A DNA stretch of 29,731 nt from DATKLL01 sp035542475 (GTDB taxonomy: Bacteria; Desulfobacterota; Syntrophia; Syntrophales; UBA2185), in NCBI GenBank assembly GCA_035542475.1, contig DATKLL010000059.1, forward strand, positions 1-29,731, read 5' to 3'. Below are positions 1-7,204 of this stretch, piece after piece. Positions within the stretch are counted from its first letter, which is position 1, and each line of letters begins with the position of its first letter. The translations under genes were made by a program, and so were the position numbers. The notes below the pieces were generated by a model that ran no database searches, was not told the DNA's origin, and saw only the letters and a list, made by a program, of their open reading frames with translations.

Positions 1-239
1 ACGAATCTCATCTGCAGACCGTCTTTTACACCTTTCATCGGCTCAACTTTCTCTACCTTACCAGACTCGACCCTTATAGCTTCCGGTTCGTATAATCCGC
101 TGTATCCAGGAATTCCCAAAGTCCATGCACTCCTTGGTCCACCGACTCCAGGTGCCTGAGCAGATGATGCCTGTGCAAACATCATTTGCAACATAAAACT
201 TGCCGTAACTACCGCAATCCATAGTACTACTTTTTTCAT
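1..239 (-). CDS. Exported protein of unknown function, 5' part only
   Basis: The gene starts at 239 and runs off the left edge, so only about 79 N-terminal residues are visible. The start is supported by AGGAGG at 245-250, five bases ahead of the ATG. A longer-looking open frame beginning at 243 overlaps it, but that frame lacks a leader of this quality and its protein is cysteine- and tryptophan-rich noise. The true frame begins MKKVVLWIAVV, a lysine-rich start and hydrophobic core typical of a Sec signal peptide, with likely cleavage after an AQA near residues 23-29. The mature part starts with a Gly/Pro-rich stretch (APGVGGPRSAWTLGIPGYSG) and then charged sequence. I do not recognise the family. 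It is divergent from the formate dehydrogenase operon and shares its upstream region, including the inverted repeat at 452-468. Confidence 0.75.
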   Translation of the reverse strand, partial: MKKVVLWIAVVTASFMLQMMFAQASSAQAPGVGGPRSAWTLGIPGYSGLYEPEAIRVESGKVEKVEPMKGVKDGLQMRF

Positions 240-358
240 ACATTCCTCCTTAAGATAGCTTGTTTTTTCGTTCTGACCCACCCGGTTTCAAGCTTAAAGA
301 TTCAATCTGCAAGGTCCACCCCATCATGCAAATAATATCCTATGCCCTGCAATTACTG

Positions 359-410
359 TCAGTCTATACATGCTGCATCATGCGTCAGTATGCAATAAGT
401 CATAGACTGA
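359..410. repeat. Nested inverted repeat in the 240-627 intergenic region
   Basis: TCAGTCTAT (359-367) pairs perfectly with ATAGACTGA (402-410). Inside the 34-nt loop, TGCAT (374-378) pairs with ATGCA (390-394). The element lies 120-170 bases upstream of the leftward gene start at 239 and just left of the candidate operator at 452-468. There is no T-run, so it does not look like an intrinsic terminator. It could be a regulator site or RNA structure; the role is unknown. Confidence 0.4.
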
Positions 411-451
411 TTTGTGACTGCGAAAATCCTTAGAAATGTCCACTGTACCTT

Positions 452-468
452 TAGGTAGTTTCTACCTA
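452..468. promoter_or_regulatory. Inverted repeat TAGGTA-N5-TACCTA, candidate operator or enhancer of the formate dehydrogenase operon
   Basis: TAGGTAGTTTCTACCTA is a 17-bp sequence with perfect 7-bp arms around a 3-nt centre. It contains GGT-N7-ACC, the pattern I recall for NorR-type NO-responsive activators. A further half-site sits directly to its left: TACCT (446-450) followed by AGGTA (453-457). TTTACC (498-503) and GGTAAA (514-519) form another, more widely spaced inverted pair to the right. The same 17-bp architecture occurs at 12678-12694 upstream of the NO reductase gene. It ends 160 bases before the first gene of the formate dehydrogenase operon, a normal distance for an enhancer-binding activator. 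Assignment to NorR is inference; the repeat itself is seen. Confidence 0.6.
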
Positions 469-627
469 TCAAAAGACTTCTGTTTTATCCTCATTGCTTT
501 ACCTTGTTGTAGTGGTAAAAATATCAACAAACATTAACTTCGATAGAGACTGCGAGAATCAACTGAAACTGGATAGGTTGTAATGAAATGCCCACTCCGC
601 ATTCTTTCTTGAAATGGGCACTGCAAC

Positions 628-2619
628 ATGCCCCTGTTACAGACAACAGTCCTTCCTGTTAATGGAGGCTTCATTGATTACCTCATGAAACAGGTAAATA
701 CCTCAGAATACGTGTCAGCGGAAAAACATACCGAATCCGACACTCCGGAAAGAAAAGGGGCGGCCGCATCCTCCTCGCATGATACGTTCAGCGGTGCAGC
801 AATAGACTTCCATTTACCGGAGTTCAACCGTACCGATGACCTGAACGACAATTTTGGAAATTGTCAATCCTTCGAGCCGCTGGATGGTATTATCACCGCC
901 GACATGAGGCATCAGATGGAGCGCCTGAGCGAATCGCAATGTGTCTATTATCATGTAGATGAGGCGGCGGACTCGAACGAAATAAAAACAGCGATAGAAT
1001 TCGATGAACCGGAGCTCGTCAAAGGCCTATCACCTCTAACAGTGATATCTGAAGGGCGAGCCTTGATCGTCGATACGGATGCCGCCCGTGCCACCAAATG
1101 CGCTGATATCCTCAGCGATCAGCAGTTGACCTGCACCATTGCGTTGATAAAAAAAGCGTCGCAAGATGCATCTATTCCCAGGTTCAACAAGCAGATACTT
1201 ATTGAAGCAGACGACATATCGATTACCGGGGCTCTCGGAGATTTCTCGGCAACAGTGACCGTGAAAAGCAACCAAAGGCAACTGACGGAGCGGTTTGACC
1301 TTGTTCTTGATCTCCAGCTCACCCCATCCTTTGCGGGAGGACACCTGCCGATAGGGTATTACGCACCCGGATCAAATACCGAAGCTCTCTATGAAGCAAT
1401 GGCGGAAATGCCGTCGATGCGTGGCCGTTTTCAGAAACCGCAATTCATAGCTTTTCAGGGTAATGTCTGCCTTCATGGCCGGTCACGCACGCTCGACTGC
1501 CGCAAGTGTATCGACGTCTGCCCTTTCGGCGCCATTCGATCCGTGGATCGAAAGATTTCTGTCAATCATTATCTCTGTGAGGGGTGCGGCGGTTGTGCTT
1601 CGGTCTGCCAGGCGGATGCGATCCGCCTGGCCTATCCGTCTCAGGAAGAAATCCTGAATACGCTGCGGAGTAGTCTGGAAAGCCGGCGGGCTGGCGTATA
1701 TGTCCCTTTAACGATGCTGATCTCAGACTCGGAAACCGCCGATTATGTTAAACTGCAGGCGACAGGTGAGAAAGCTAATGACCGTACGGTCCAATTTGAG
1801 GTCGAACAAATCGGTTATATACGGCTGGAGATGATTCTGTCTGCCTTCGTTTGGGGCGCCAGCAGGGTCATGGTCGTCTGTGGGCAGGAAACTCCACCCG
1901 GCATCAGAAAGGCCGTGGAATGGCAGGCGCAAATGGCGGGCGAGATCGTAACAGGGATCGGACTGCCGAAGGATAGCATCCGGTTTGCCGTCATCCCTCC
2001 GGAAAATGTCGCAATCGAGCAAGAAGTCCTTATGCCAGCCCGCATTGACACGGAAGACAGCTATCCCGCGATGCCCGCGGCCGCACTTTCTCCCACACTG
2101 GACAAACGGACGCTGGTCCGCCTTGCCGCGCAGCATCTTCATGATCATTACGGATTTGAACAGCGGCATCTCTCCCTGCCCGCAGGTTCTCCATTCGGCG
2201 CTGTTATGGTCGATGCCGTCGCCTGCACCCAGTGCATGGCATGTGTCGCGGCCTGTCCTTCCGGGGCATTGTCCGCAGGCGGCAATGTGCCCCGGCTGCT
2301 GTTTGGTGAAGCCCGGTGCCATCAATGCGGCCTTTGCAGGGAGACATGCCCTGAGCATGCGATTCAACTGCTCCCCAGGATGCTATGCAACCTGGAGCAA
2401 GTGGAGGCACCGGCAGTCCTGTGTGAGTCTGAAGCGTTCCGATGCATTAAATGCAACGCCCCTTTCGCCCCAAAGGCGATGGTAAACCGCATGACAGAGA
2501 AACTCAAAAACCACTGGATGTATGCAAACCAACAGCAATTGCTCAGATTGAAGATGTGCAGCGTATGCCGCACCCGGGACGCTCTGTCTTCGGAGGATAT
2601 GAGATTATGGAATCGGTAG
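628..2619 (+). CDS. Large multi-cluster ferredoxin-like protein of the formate dehydrogenase operon
   Basis: A soluble iron-sulfur protein of about 663 residues, first gene of the operon. Two ferredoxin-type motifs lie centrally (C291/C294/C298 with a possible extra ligand C281; C317/C320/C323/C327). Two more lie near the C-terminus (C533/C536/C539/C543; C564/C567/C570/C574). A terminal pair of CxxC motifs (C606/C609 and C644/C647) may form a zinc or rubredoxin-like site. Residues about 390-450 resemble a degenerate MvhD-like fold (AFVWGASRVMVVCGQE). Similar proteins precede the TorD-like gene in related formate dehydrogenase clusters and are annotated only as 4Fe-4S proteins. Electron transfer or cofactor maturation for the enzyme is a reasonable but unproved role. 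The start is uncertain: ATG 628 has no Shine-Dalgarno sequence and the next in-frame ATG is 685. The end overlaps the next gene by 13 bases. Confidence 0.8.
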   Translation: MPLLQTTVLPVNGGFIDYLMKQVNTSEYVSAEKHTESDTPERKGAAASSSHDTFSGAAIDFHLPEFNRTDDLNDNFGNCQSFEPLDGIITADMRHQMERLSESQCVYYHVDEAADSNEIKTAIEFDEPELVKGLSPLTVISEGRALIVDTDAARATKCADILSDQQLTCTIALIKKASQDASIPRFNKQILIEADDISITGALGDFSATVTVKSNQRQLTERFDLVLDLQLTPSFAGGHLPIGYYAPGSNTEALYEAMAEMPSMRGRFQKPQFIAFQGNVCLHGRSRTLDCRKCIDVCPFGAIRSVDRKISVNHYLCEGCGGCASVCQADAIRLAYPSQEEILNTLRSSLESRRAGVYVPLTMLISDSETADYVKLQATGEKANDRTVQFEVEQIGYIRLEMILSAFVWGASRVMVVCGQETPPGIRKAVEWQAQMAGEIVTGIGLPKDSIRFAVIPPENVAIEQEVLMPARIDTEDSYPAMPAAALSPTLDKRTLVRLAAQHLHDHYGFEQRHLSLPAGSPFGAVMVDAVACTQCMACVAACPSGALSAGGNVPRLLFGEARCHQCGLCRETCPEHAIQLLPRMLCNLEQVEAPAVLCESEAFRCIKCNAPFAPKAMVNRMTEKLKNHWMYANQQQLLRLKMCSVCRTRDALSSEDMRLWNR

Positions 2620-3257
2620 GAAAAAAACCAGTACTGTCCCAGTTTGGACCGTATGCCAGCATCCGCGCCGATGTCTATGTCATACTTGCTTCTCTTCTGG
2701 TTGGTCCGCCCTCAGAAGACCATCTGAATGTCTTGAAACGCATGGAATGGGATGAGGACATCCCTGAAAAGTTGCATAAGGCCCTCGGGGCGCTGCGCCG
2801 CGCCAGCCGCGAGTATCAGATCGCTGCTGTGGGGGATGAATATAACAAGCTTTTCGTGGGTCTCGGATGTGGCGAGGTCATTCCATACGCATCATGGTAC
2901 AGAGAAAGAATGATTCAGTCGCTGCCGCTGGCTTCCTTGCGGTCCGACCTGTTCCGCGTGGGCATTGTGAAGCAGGCAGACAATCACGATTCTGAAGATC
3001 ACGCCGGTGCGCTCTGCGAAATAATGGCCCTTATCTCCCAAAAACCGAATAATGAGTCCTACGAAATGCAGGCGGTATTCTTCGAACGGCATTTAGCATC
3101 ATGGATGATGGCCTTCTTCAAAGACCTGGTGTCCGCAAAGAACGCCGGATTTTATCGGGTGGTTGGAACACTCGGTTGCTGCTTTCTCGAATCTGAAAAA
3201 GAATACCTGAAATATGGGGCAGGCGCCCAAATACACAAAGAAAGAAGGAGGAGCTAA
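2607..3257 (+). CDS. TorD/DmsD-family molybdoenzyme chaperone
   Basis: A 216-residue cytoplasmic chaperone that in this family binds the Tat signal or apoprotein of a molybdopterin enzyme and helps cofactor loading before export. The helical profile and the segment YNKLFVGLGCGEVIPYASWY (about residues 72-91) match the family's conserved LFVGP.RGE.PPYAS.Y region. I chose ATG 2607 rather than the longer open frame from 2451 because GGAGG lies about ten bases ahead and the family usually starts here. The longer version would overlap the ferredoxin gene by 169 bases with unrelated sequence. The gene overlaps its upstream neighbour by 13 bases and ends 2 bases before the next start, so it is translationally coupled. 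The likely client is the catalytic subunit at 3490. Confidence 0.88.
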   Translation: MESVGKKPVLSQFGPYASIRADVYVILASLLVGPPSEDHLNVLKRMEWDEDIPEKLHKALGALRRASREYQIAAVGDEYNKLFVGLGCGEVIPYASWYRERMIQSLPLASLRSDLFRVGIVKQADNHDSEDHAGALCEIMALISQKPNNESYEMQAVFFERHLASWMMAFFKDLVSAKNAGFYRVVGTLGCCFLESEKEYLKYGAGAQIHKERRRS

Positions 3258-3259
3258 AG

Positions 3260-3457
3260 ATGAAGACGGAATTTACTGCTACACGGCGGGCCTTTATTAA
3301 GACTGCGGCGATTTTTGCAGGATTCGCCGCTTTTATTGGCCATGGCCGTCCGGCGGCCGCGATACCAGGAAAGCCTCTGGACCTGAAGTCTGAATCCAGC
3401 CAGGGGTACCGACTAACGGAGCACGTAAAGAAGTATTACGAGACGGCTAGAATGTAG
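3260..3457 (+). CDS. Small Tat-signal protein of formate dehydrogenase clusters (TIGR02811-like)
   Basis: A 65-residue protein with a twin-arginine signal (TRRAFIKTAA, arginines 9 and 10), a hydrophobic stretch to about residue 26, and a short charged tail ending in HVKKYYETARM. The size, position directly before the catalytic subunit, and Tat motif match the 'formate dehydrogenase region TAT target' family, whose function is unknown. It has a strong leader (GGAGGAG about eight bases ahead). It may be a small accessory subunit or may help Tat targeting of the complex; neither is shown by the sequence. Confidence 0.85.
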   Translation: MKTEFTATRRAFIKTAAIFAGFAAFIGHGRPAAAIPGKPLDLKSESSQGYRLTEHVKKYYETARM

Positions 3458-3489
3458 CAGGCCGACTCTGTGTTATGGAGGTGTGACAC

Positions 3490-6381
3490 ATGAAGAAATT
3501 CAATAAAAAGTGGTTGCAAAAGATATCCTCCGATCCTGCCTCTCCTAAAAAAATGGGCCGGAGGACATTTATGAAAGTAAGCGGCGCGGCGCTGGGAAGC
3601 GGCGCTCTTATAGGACTGCTGCCGTTATCCTGCGTGCGGCAGGCCACAGTGGAGGAAAAAAGAAATTTCCCGAGGCCGGATCTGAAGTCAGAATATCTGC
3701 GGACGGTCTGCACCCACTGCTCTGTCGGATGCGGCATCATCGCCGAGCTGCAGAACGGCGTATGGGTGGGCCAGGAGCCTGATTATGAGTCCCCCTTCAA
3801 TCTCGGTGGCCATTGCGCCAAAGGCGCCGCGGCCAGGAGTCACGGTTTCGGCCACAGGCGTACCAAGTATCCCATGAAGCTTGTGAACGGCACTTGGACA
3901 CGGCTGTCCTGGGACCAGGCAATCAATGATATCGGCGACAAGCTCTTAAAGATTCGTCAGGAATCAGGGCCGGACGCGCTATTCTTCTGCGGGTCCTCCA
4001 AGGCAAGCAACGAAGGGGCCTATCTCCAGGGGAAATTTGCCGCCCTGTGGGGAACAAACAACGTGGACAACCAGGCACGCATCTGCCATTCCACCACCGT
4101 GGACGGCGTCGCGAACACCTGGGGCTACGGGGCCATGACTAATTCCTACAACGACATGCGGAACAGCAAGGCCATGCTGTTTCTCGGCAGCAATGCAGCA
4201 GAGGCCCACCCTGTTGCCATGCTGCAGATTCTTCTTGCCAAGGAGGCCGGCTCCAAGATGATCGTCGTGGACCCACGTTTTACCCGCACGGCCGCCCATG
4301 CAGACATTTATGCGAGGATCCGCTCCGGCACGGATATACCGTTTATCTATGGTCTCTTATGGCATGTATTCAAGAACGGCTGGGAAAACAAAGACTACAT
4401 TGCAAAGCGGGTGTATGCCATGGACGACATCCGCAAAGAGGTGGAGAAATGGCCTCCTGAAGAAGTTGAAAATGTCACGGGCATTCCCAAAGATAAGGTG
4501 TACTTGATCGCCAAGACGATGGCAATGAACCGGCCGAGCACGATCGTCTGGTGCATGGGTGTCACCCAGCACCACATAGCGAGTCATACCGTGCGGCTAT
4601 TTTGTATCTTTCAGCTTGCCCTGGGGAACATCGGCGTGTCCGGCGGCGGCGCCAACATCTTCCGCGGCCATGACAATGTCCAGGGTGCAACCGATGTAGG
4701 GCCGAACTGCCACACCCTGTCCTGCTACTACGGCCTCGCAGAAGGCTCCTGGAAACACTGGGCCGCAGTCTGGGGTGTAGATTACGAATGGATCAAATCC
4801 CGCTTCGATATGAGCAGACAATACGACGCGGGCGGGGGGAAAATGGCATACACGATGAACATCCCCGGTATTCCCGTCTCACGCTGGGTCGACGGCGTGC
4901 TGGAGGATAAGAAGAATATGTCGCAGAAAGACAACATCCGCGCCGTCATCTTCCAGGGCCATGCCTGCAACAGCCAGACCCGCGGGGTGGAGATGAAAAA
5001 GGCCCTGGAAAAACTGGACCTGCTAGTAATCTCAGACCCCCATCCGACTCACATGGCCGTGATGAGCGACAGGAAAGATGATACTTACCTTCTGCCGACA
5101 TGCACCCAGTACGAGACCTGCGGCACTGCGACGGCATCGAACAGGGCCCTGCAATGGCGAGACAAGATTATCGAGCCGGTCTATGAATCCCTGCCGGACC
5201 ATGTCATTTTATACAAGCTGTCAAAAAAGCTGGGGTTTGAAAAGGAAATGTTCAAGAACATCAAGGTTACCAATGACGAGCCGCTCATCGAAGATGTCCT
5301 CCGCGAGATCAATCGCGGCGCCTGGACGATTGGCTACACAGGCCAGAGCCCGGAACGCCTCAAGCTGCACGCTAAACACCGGGGTACATTCAATCCCCTT
5401 ACCCTCAGGGCCGAGGGCGGTCCGTGCAAAGGCGATTATTATGGACTCCCGTGGCCCTGCTGGGGGAAACCCGAGATGAAGCATCCGGGCACACCCATAC
5501 TGTACGACCCGAGCAAACCTGTGGCTGCGGGTGGCCTTGTGTTCAGGGCGGCATGGGGAACGGATCACAACGGCGTGAGCCTCCTGGCTGCGGACGGCGT
5601 ATACTCAAAGGGCTCTGAGATAAAGACGGGTTACCCGGAATTCACCTCTGATATTCTCAAGACACTCGGCTGGTGGGACGAGCTGACGCCAGAAGAGAAA
5701 AAAGCAGCAGAAGGGAAGAACTGGAAGACCGACCTTTCCGGTGGCATCCAGCGCGTGGTAATCAAACACGGGTGTGCCCCCTTCGGGAACGGCAGAGCCC
5801 GGTGCAACGTCTGGACATATCCTGATCCGATCCCTGTCCATCGAGAGCCTTTGTACACGCCAAGGTTCGACCTGGTCAAGAAATATCCGACTTATCCGGA
5901 CCGGAAGGCATACTGGCGGCTGCCCACCCGCTACCAGTCGATCCAGTCGGTCAACCACAGCGCAAAATATCCGCTGATCTTCACCAGCGGCCGTCTAGTT
6001 GAATATGAAGGAGGCGGCGCGGAAGAGCGGTCCGATCCCTGGCTGGCCAAGCTACGGCCCGAAATGTTCGCGGAAATTAACCCGAAGGATGCGGCGGATG
6101 CCGGTATCTTCAACGGGCAGTATATCTGGCTGGAGGGCGCGGAAGGCGGTCGGATAAAGGTGCGGGCCCTGGTCACGAAACGAGTGGGTCCGGGCACTGT
6201 CTTCACACCTTTCCATTTCGGCGGCTGGTTCCAGGGCAAGGACCTATACGATAAATACCCGGAAGGGACGGCGCCTTATTCACGGGGCGAGGCGTGCAAC
6301 ACCGCTACCACCTACGGATACGATTCTGTGACCCAGATGCAGGAAACGAAAGCAACACTCTGCCGGATAACACCGGCGTGA
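3490..6381 (+). CDS. fdhA: Formate dehydrogenase catalytic (alpha) subunit, molybdopterin, cysteine form
   Basis: Oxidises formate to CO2 at a bis-MGD Mo/W centre and passes electrons to the iron-sulfur subunit; predicted to face the periplasm. The 963 residues start with a Tat signal (GRRTFMK, arginines 24-25) and hydrophobic stretch 33-47. A [4Fe-4S] site follows with C74, C77, C81 and C109, and K111 in HCAKG. The catalytic metal ligand is C199 in ARICHSTTV, encoded TGC, so this is not a selenocysteine enzyme. The following WGYGAMTNS and FLGSNAAEAHP segments are typical of respiratory formate dehydrogenases. The C-terminal MopB-binding domain includes LIFTSGRLVEYEGGG and HFGGW. It has a good leader (GGAGGTG). 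Full length for the family, with no break. Next to the chaperone, Tat protein, beta and gamma genes. Confidence 0.95.
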   Translation: MKKFNKKWLQKISSDPASPKKMGRRTFMKVSGAALGSGALIGLLPLSCVRQATVEEKRNFPRPDLKSEYLRTVCTHCSVGCGIIAELQNGVWVGQEPDYESPFNLGGHCAKGAAARSHGFGHRRTKYPMKLVNGTWTRLSWDQAINDIGDKLLKIRQESGPDALFFCGSSKASNEGAYLQGKFAALWGTNNVDNQARICHSTTVDGVANTWGYGAMTNSYNDMRNSKAMLFLGSNAAEAHPVAMLQILLAKEAGSKMIVVDPRFTRTAAHADIYARIRSGTDIPFIYGLLWHVFKNGWENKDYIAKRVYAMDDIRKEVEKWPPEEVENVTGIPKDKVYLIAKTMAMNRPSTIVWCMGVTQHHIASHTVRLFCIFQLALGNIGVSGGGANIFRGHDNVQGATDVGPNCHTLSCYYGLAEGSWKHWAAVWGVDYEWIKSRFDMSRQYDAGGGKMAYTMNIPGIPVSRWVDGVLEDKKNMSQKDNIRAVIFQGHACNSQTRGVEMKKALEKLDLLVISDPHPTHMAVMSDRKDDTYLLPTCTQYETCGTATASNRALQWRDKIIEPVYESLPDHVILYKLSKKLGFEKEMFKNIKVTNDEPLIEDVLREINRGAWTIGYTGQSPERLKLHAKHRGTFNPLTLRAEGGPCKGDYYGLPWPCWGKPEMKHPGTPILYDPSKPVAAGGLVFRAAWGTDHNGVSLLAADGVYSKGSEIKTGYPEFTSDILKTLGWWDELTPEEKKAAEGKNWKTDLSGGIQRVVIKHGCAPFGNGRARCNVWTYPDPIPVHREPLYTPRFDLVKKYPTYPDRKAYWRLPTRYQSIQSVNHSAKYPLIFTSGRLVEYEGGGAEERSDPWLAKLRPEMFAEINPKDAADAGIFNGQYIWLEGAEGGRIKVRALVTKRVGPGTVFTPFHFGGWFQGKDLYDKYPEGTAPYSRGEACNTATTYGYDSVTQMQETKATLCRITPA

Positions 6382-6395
6382 AAAGGAGGCAAATC

Positions 6396-7004
6396 ATGGC
6401 AAGGATGAAATTTCTCTGTGATGCCGAACGATGCATTGATTGCAATGCCTGCGTGACGGCGTGTAATAACGAACACGATGTCCCCTGGGGCATGAACCGC
6501 AGACATGTGATAACCATGGATGATGGTGTGTCCGGTGAAAAATCCATTTCCGTGGCCTGCATGCACTGCACGGATGCGCCCTGTGCGGCAGTCTGTCCTG
6601 TCGATTGCTTCTACTTCACCCCCGACGGAATCGTGCTTCATGATAAAGACCTGTGCATAGGCTGCGGCTACTGCTTCTACGCCTGTCCGTTCGGCGCCCC
6701 GCAGTTCCCGGAAGAGAACTCCTTCGCCTCTCGGGGCAAGATGGACAAATGCACCTTCTGCGCCGGCGGTCCCCCGCCGGATGGTTCCGTCGAAGAATAC
6801 AAACTCTACGGACGCAACCGGATCGCAGAAGGCAAACTGCCGCTGTGCGCCGAGATGTGCGCCACCAAGGCCCTCCTGGGTGGAGACGGCGATGTTGTTT
6901 CCGACATCTACATCCAGCGTGTGGTCAAGCGCGGCGGCAGGCCCGACACCTGGGGATGGGCCACGGCCTACAACTTCCAGCCCGAGAAGGAGAAAAAACC
7001 ATGA
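6396..7004 (+). CDS. fdhB: Formate dehydrogenase iron-sulfur (beta) subunit
   Basis: A 202-residue four-cluster ferredoxin subunit that wires the catalytic subunit to the cytochrome b. The cysteine groups are CIDCNACVTAC (residues 13-23), ACMHCTDAPCAAVCP, LCIGCGYCFYACP, and the split C..C/C...C group KCTFC and LCAEMC, as in FdhB/FdnH-type subunits. I chose ATG 6396 because AAAGGAGG lies just ahead; the open frame extends upstream to 6294 but that part would overlap the alpha gene. No signal peptide or C-terminal membrane anchor is present, so it is likely co-exported with alpha by the Tat system. The stop overlaps the next start in an ATGA arrangement. Confidence 0.94.
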   Translation: MARMKFLCDAERCIDCNACVTACNNEHDVPWGMNRRHVITMDDGVSGEKSISVACMHCTDAPCAAVCPVDCFYFTPDGIVLHDKDLCIGCGYCFYACPFGAPQFPEENSFASRGKMDKCTFCAGGPPPDGSVEEYKLYGRNRIAEGKLPLCAEMCATKALLGGDGDVVSDIYIQRVVKRGGRPDTWGWATAYNFQPEKEKKP

Positions 7005-7189
7005 AACGAATAGTATTAGTGTTGACAGCATTTGCTGTTATTGCGGGCCTTTTTGGTTGTTCTTCCGAGTCCCGGAATGTGACCATGCACAAGCCCGGCA
7101 TATATAAGGGTTTCAAGGATCCCCTGCTGGCACTAAAGAATCAGCAGGAGTTGATCGATCGCCTCAAGCTGGTGCAAACCGATCGCTGA
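7001..7189 (+). CDS. Small predicted lipoprotein of the formate dehydrogenase operon
   Basis: A 62-residue protein starting MKRIVLVLTAFAVIAGLFGC: a basic start, hydrophobic core and lipobox-like LFGC with C20 as the likely lipidated cysteine. The mature part is only about 42 residues (begins CSSESRNV and contains MHKPGIYKGFKDPLLA). The ATG overlaps the beta stop codon (ATGA), and 15 bases with a GAGGAGG leader separate it from the gamma gene, so it is a genuine operon member even though longer open frames overlap it. The KPGIYKGxKDPLLA pattern looks conserved in formate dehydrogenase clusters to my memory. It may be a small structural piece of the membrane complex. The Phe in the lipobox is slightly unusual. 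Confidence 0.75.
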   Translation: MKRIVLVLTAFAVIAGLFGCSSESRNVTMHKPGIYKGFKDPLLALKNQQELIDRLKLVQTDR

Positions 7190-7204
7190 TCAGAGGAGGA
7201 GTTT

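Noticed and set aside
616..631. Possible sigma-54 -24/-12 element (GGCAC...GC) before the first formate dehydrogenase operon gene
   Set aside because: Eleven bases lie between GG and GC instead of ten, and the element overlaps the start codon, so it cannot drive this gene.
1723..2367. 214-residue open frame on the minus strand
   Set aside because: Lies wholly within the ferredoxin gene, has no leader and no family resemblance; antisense shadow.
6312..7031. 239-residue open frame on the minus strand
   Set aside because: Antisense to the well-identified iron-sulfur subunit gene; a codon-bias shadow.
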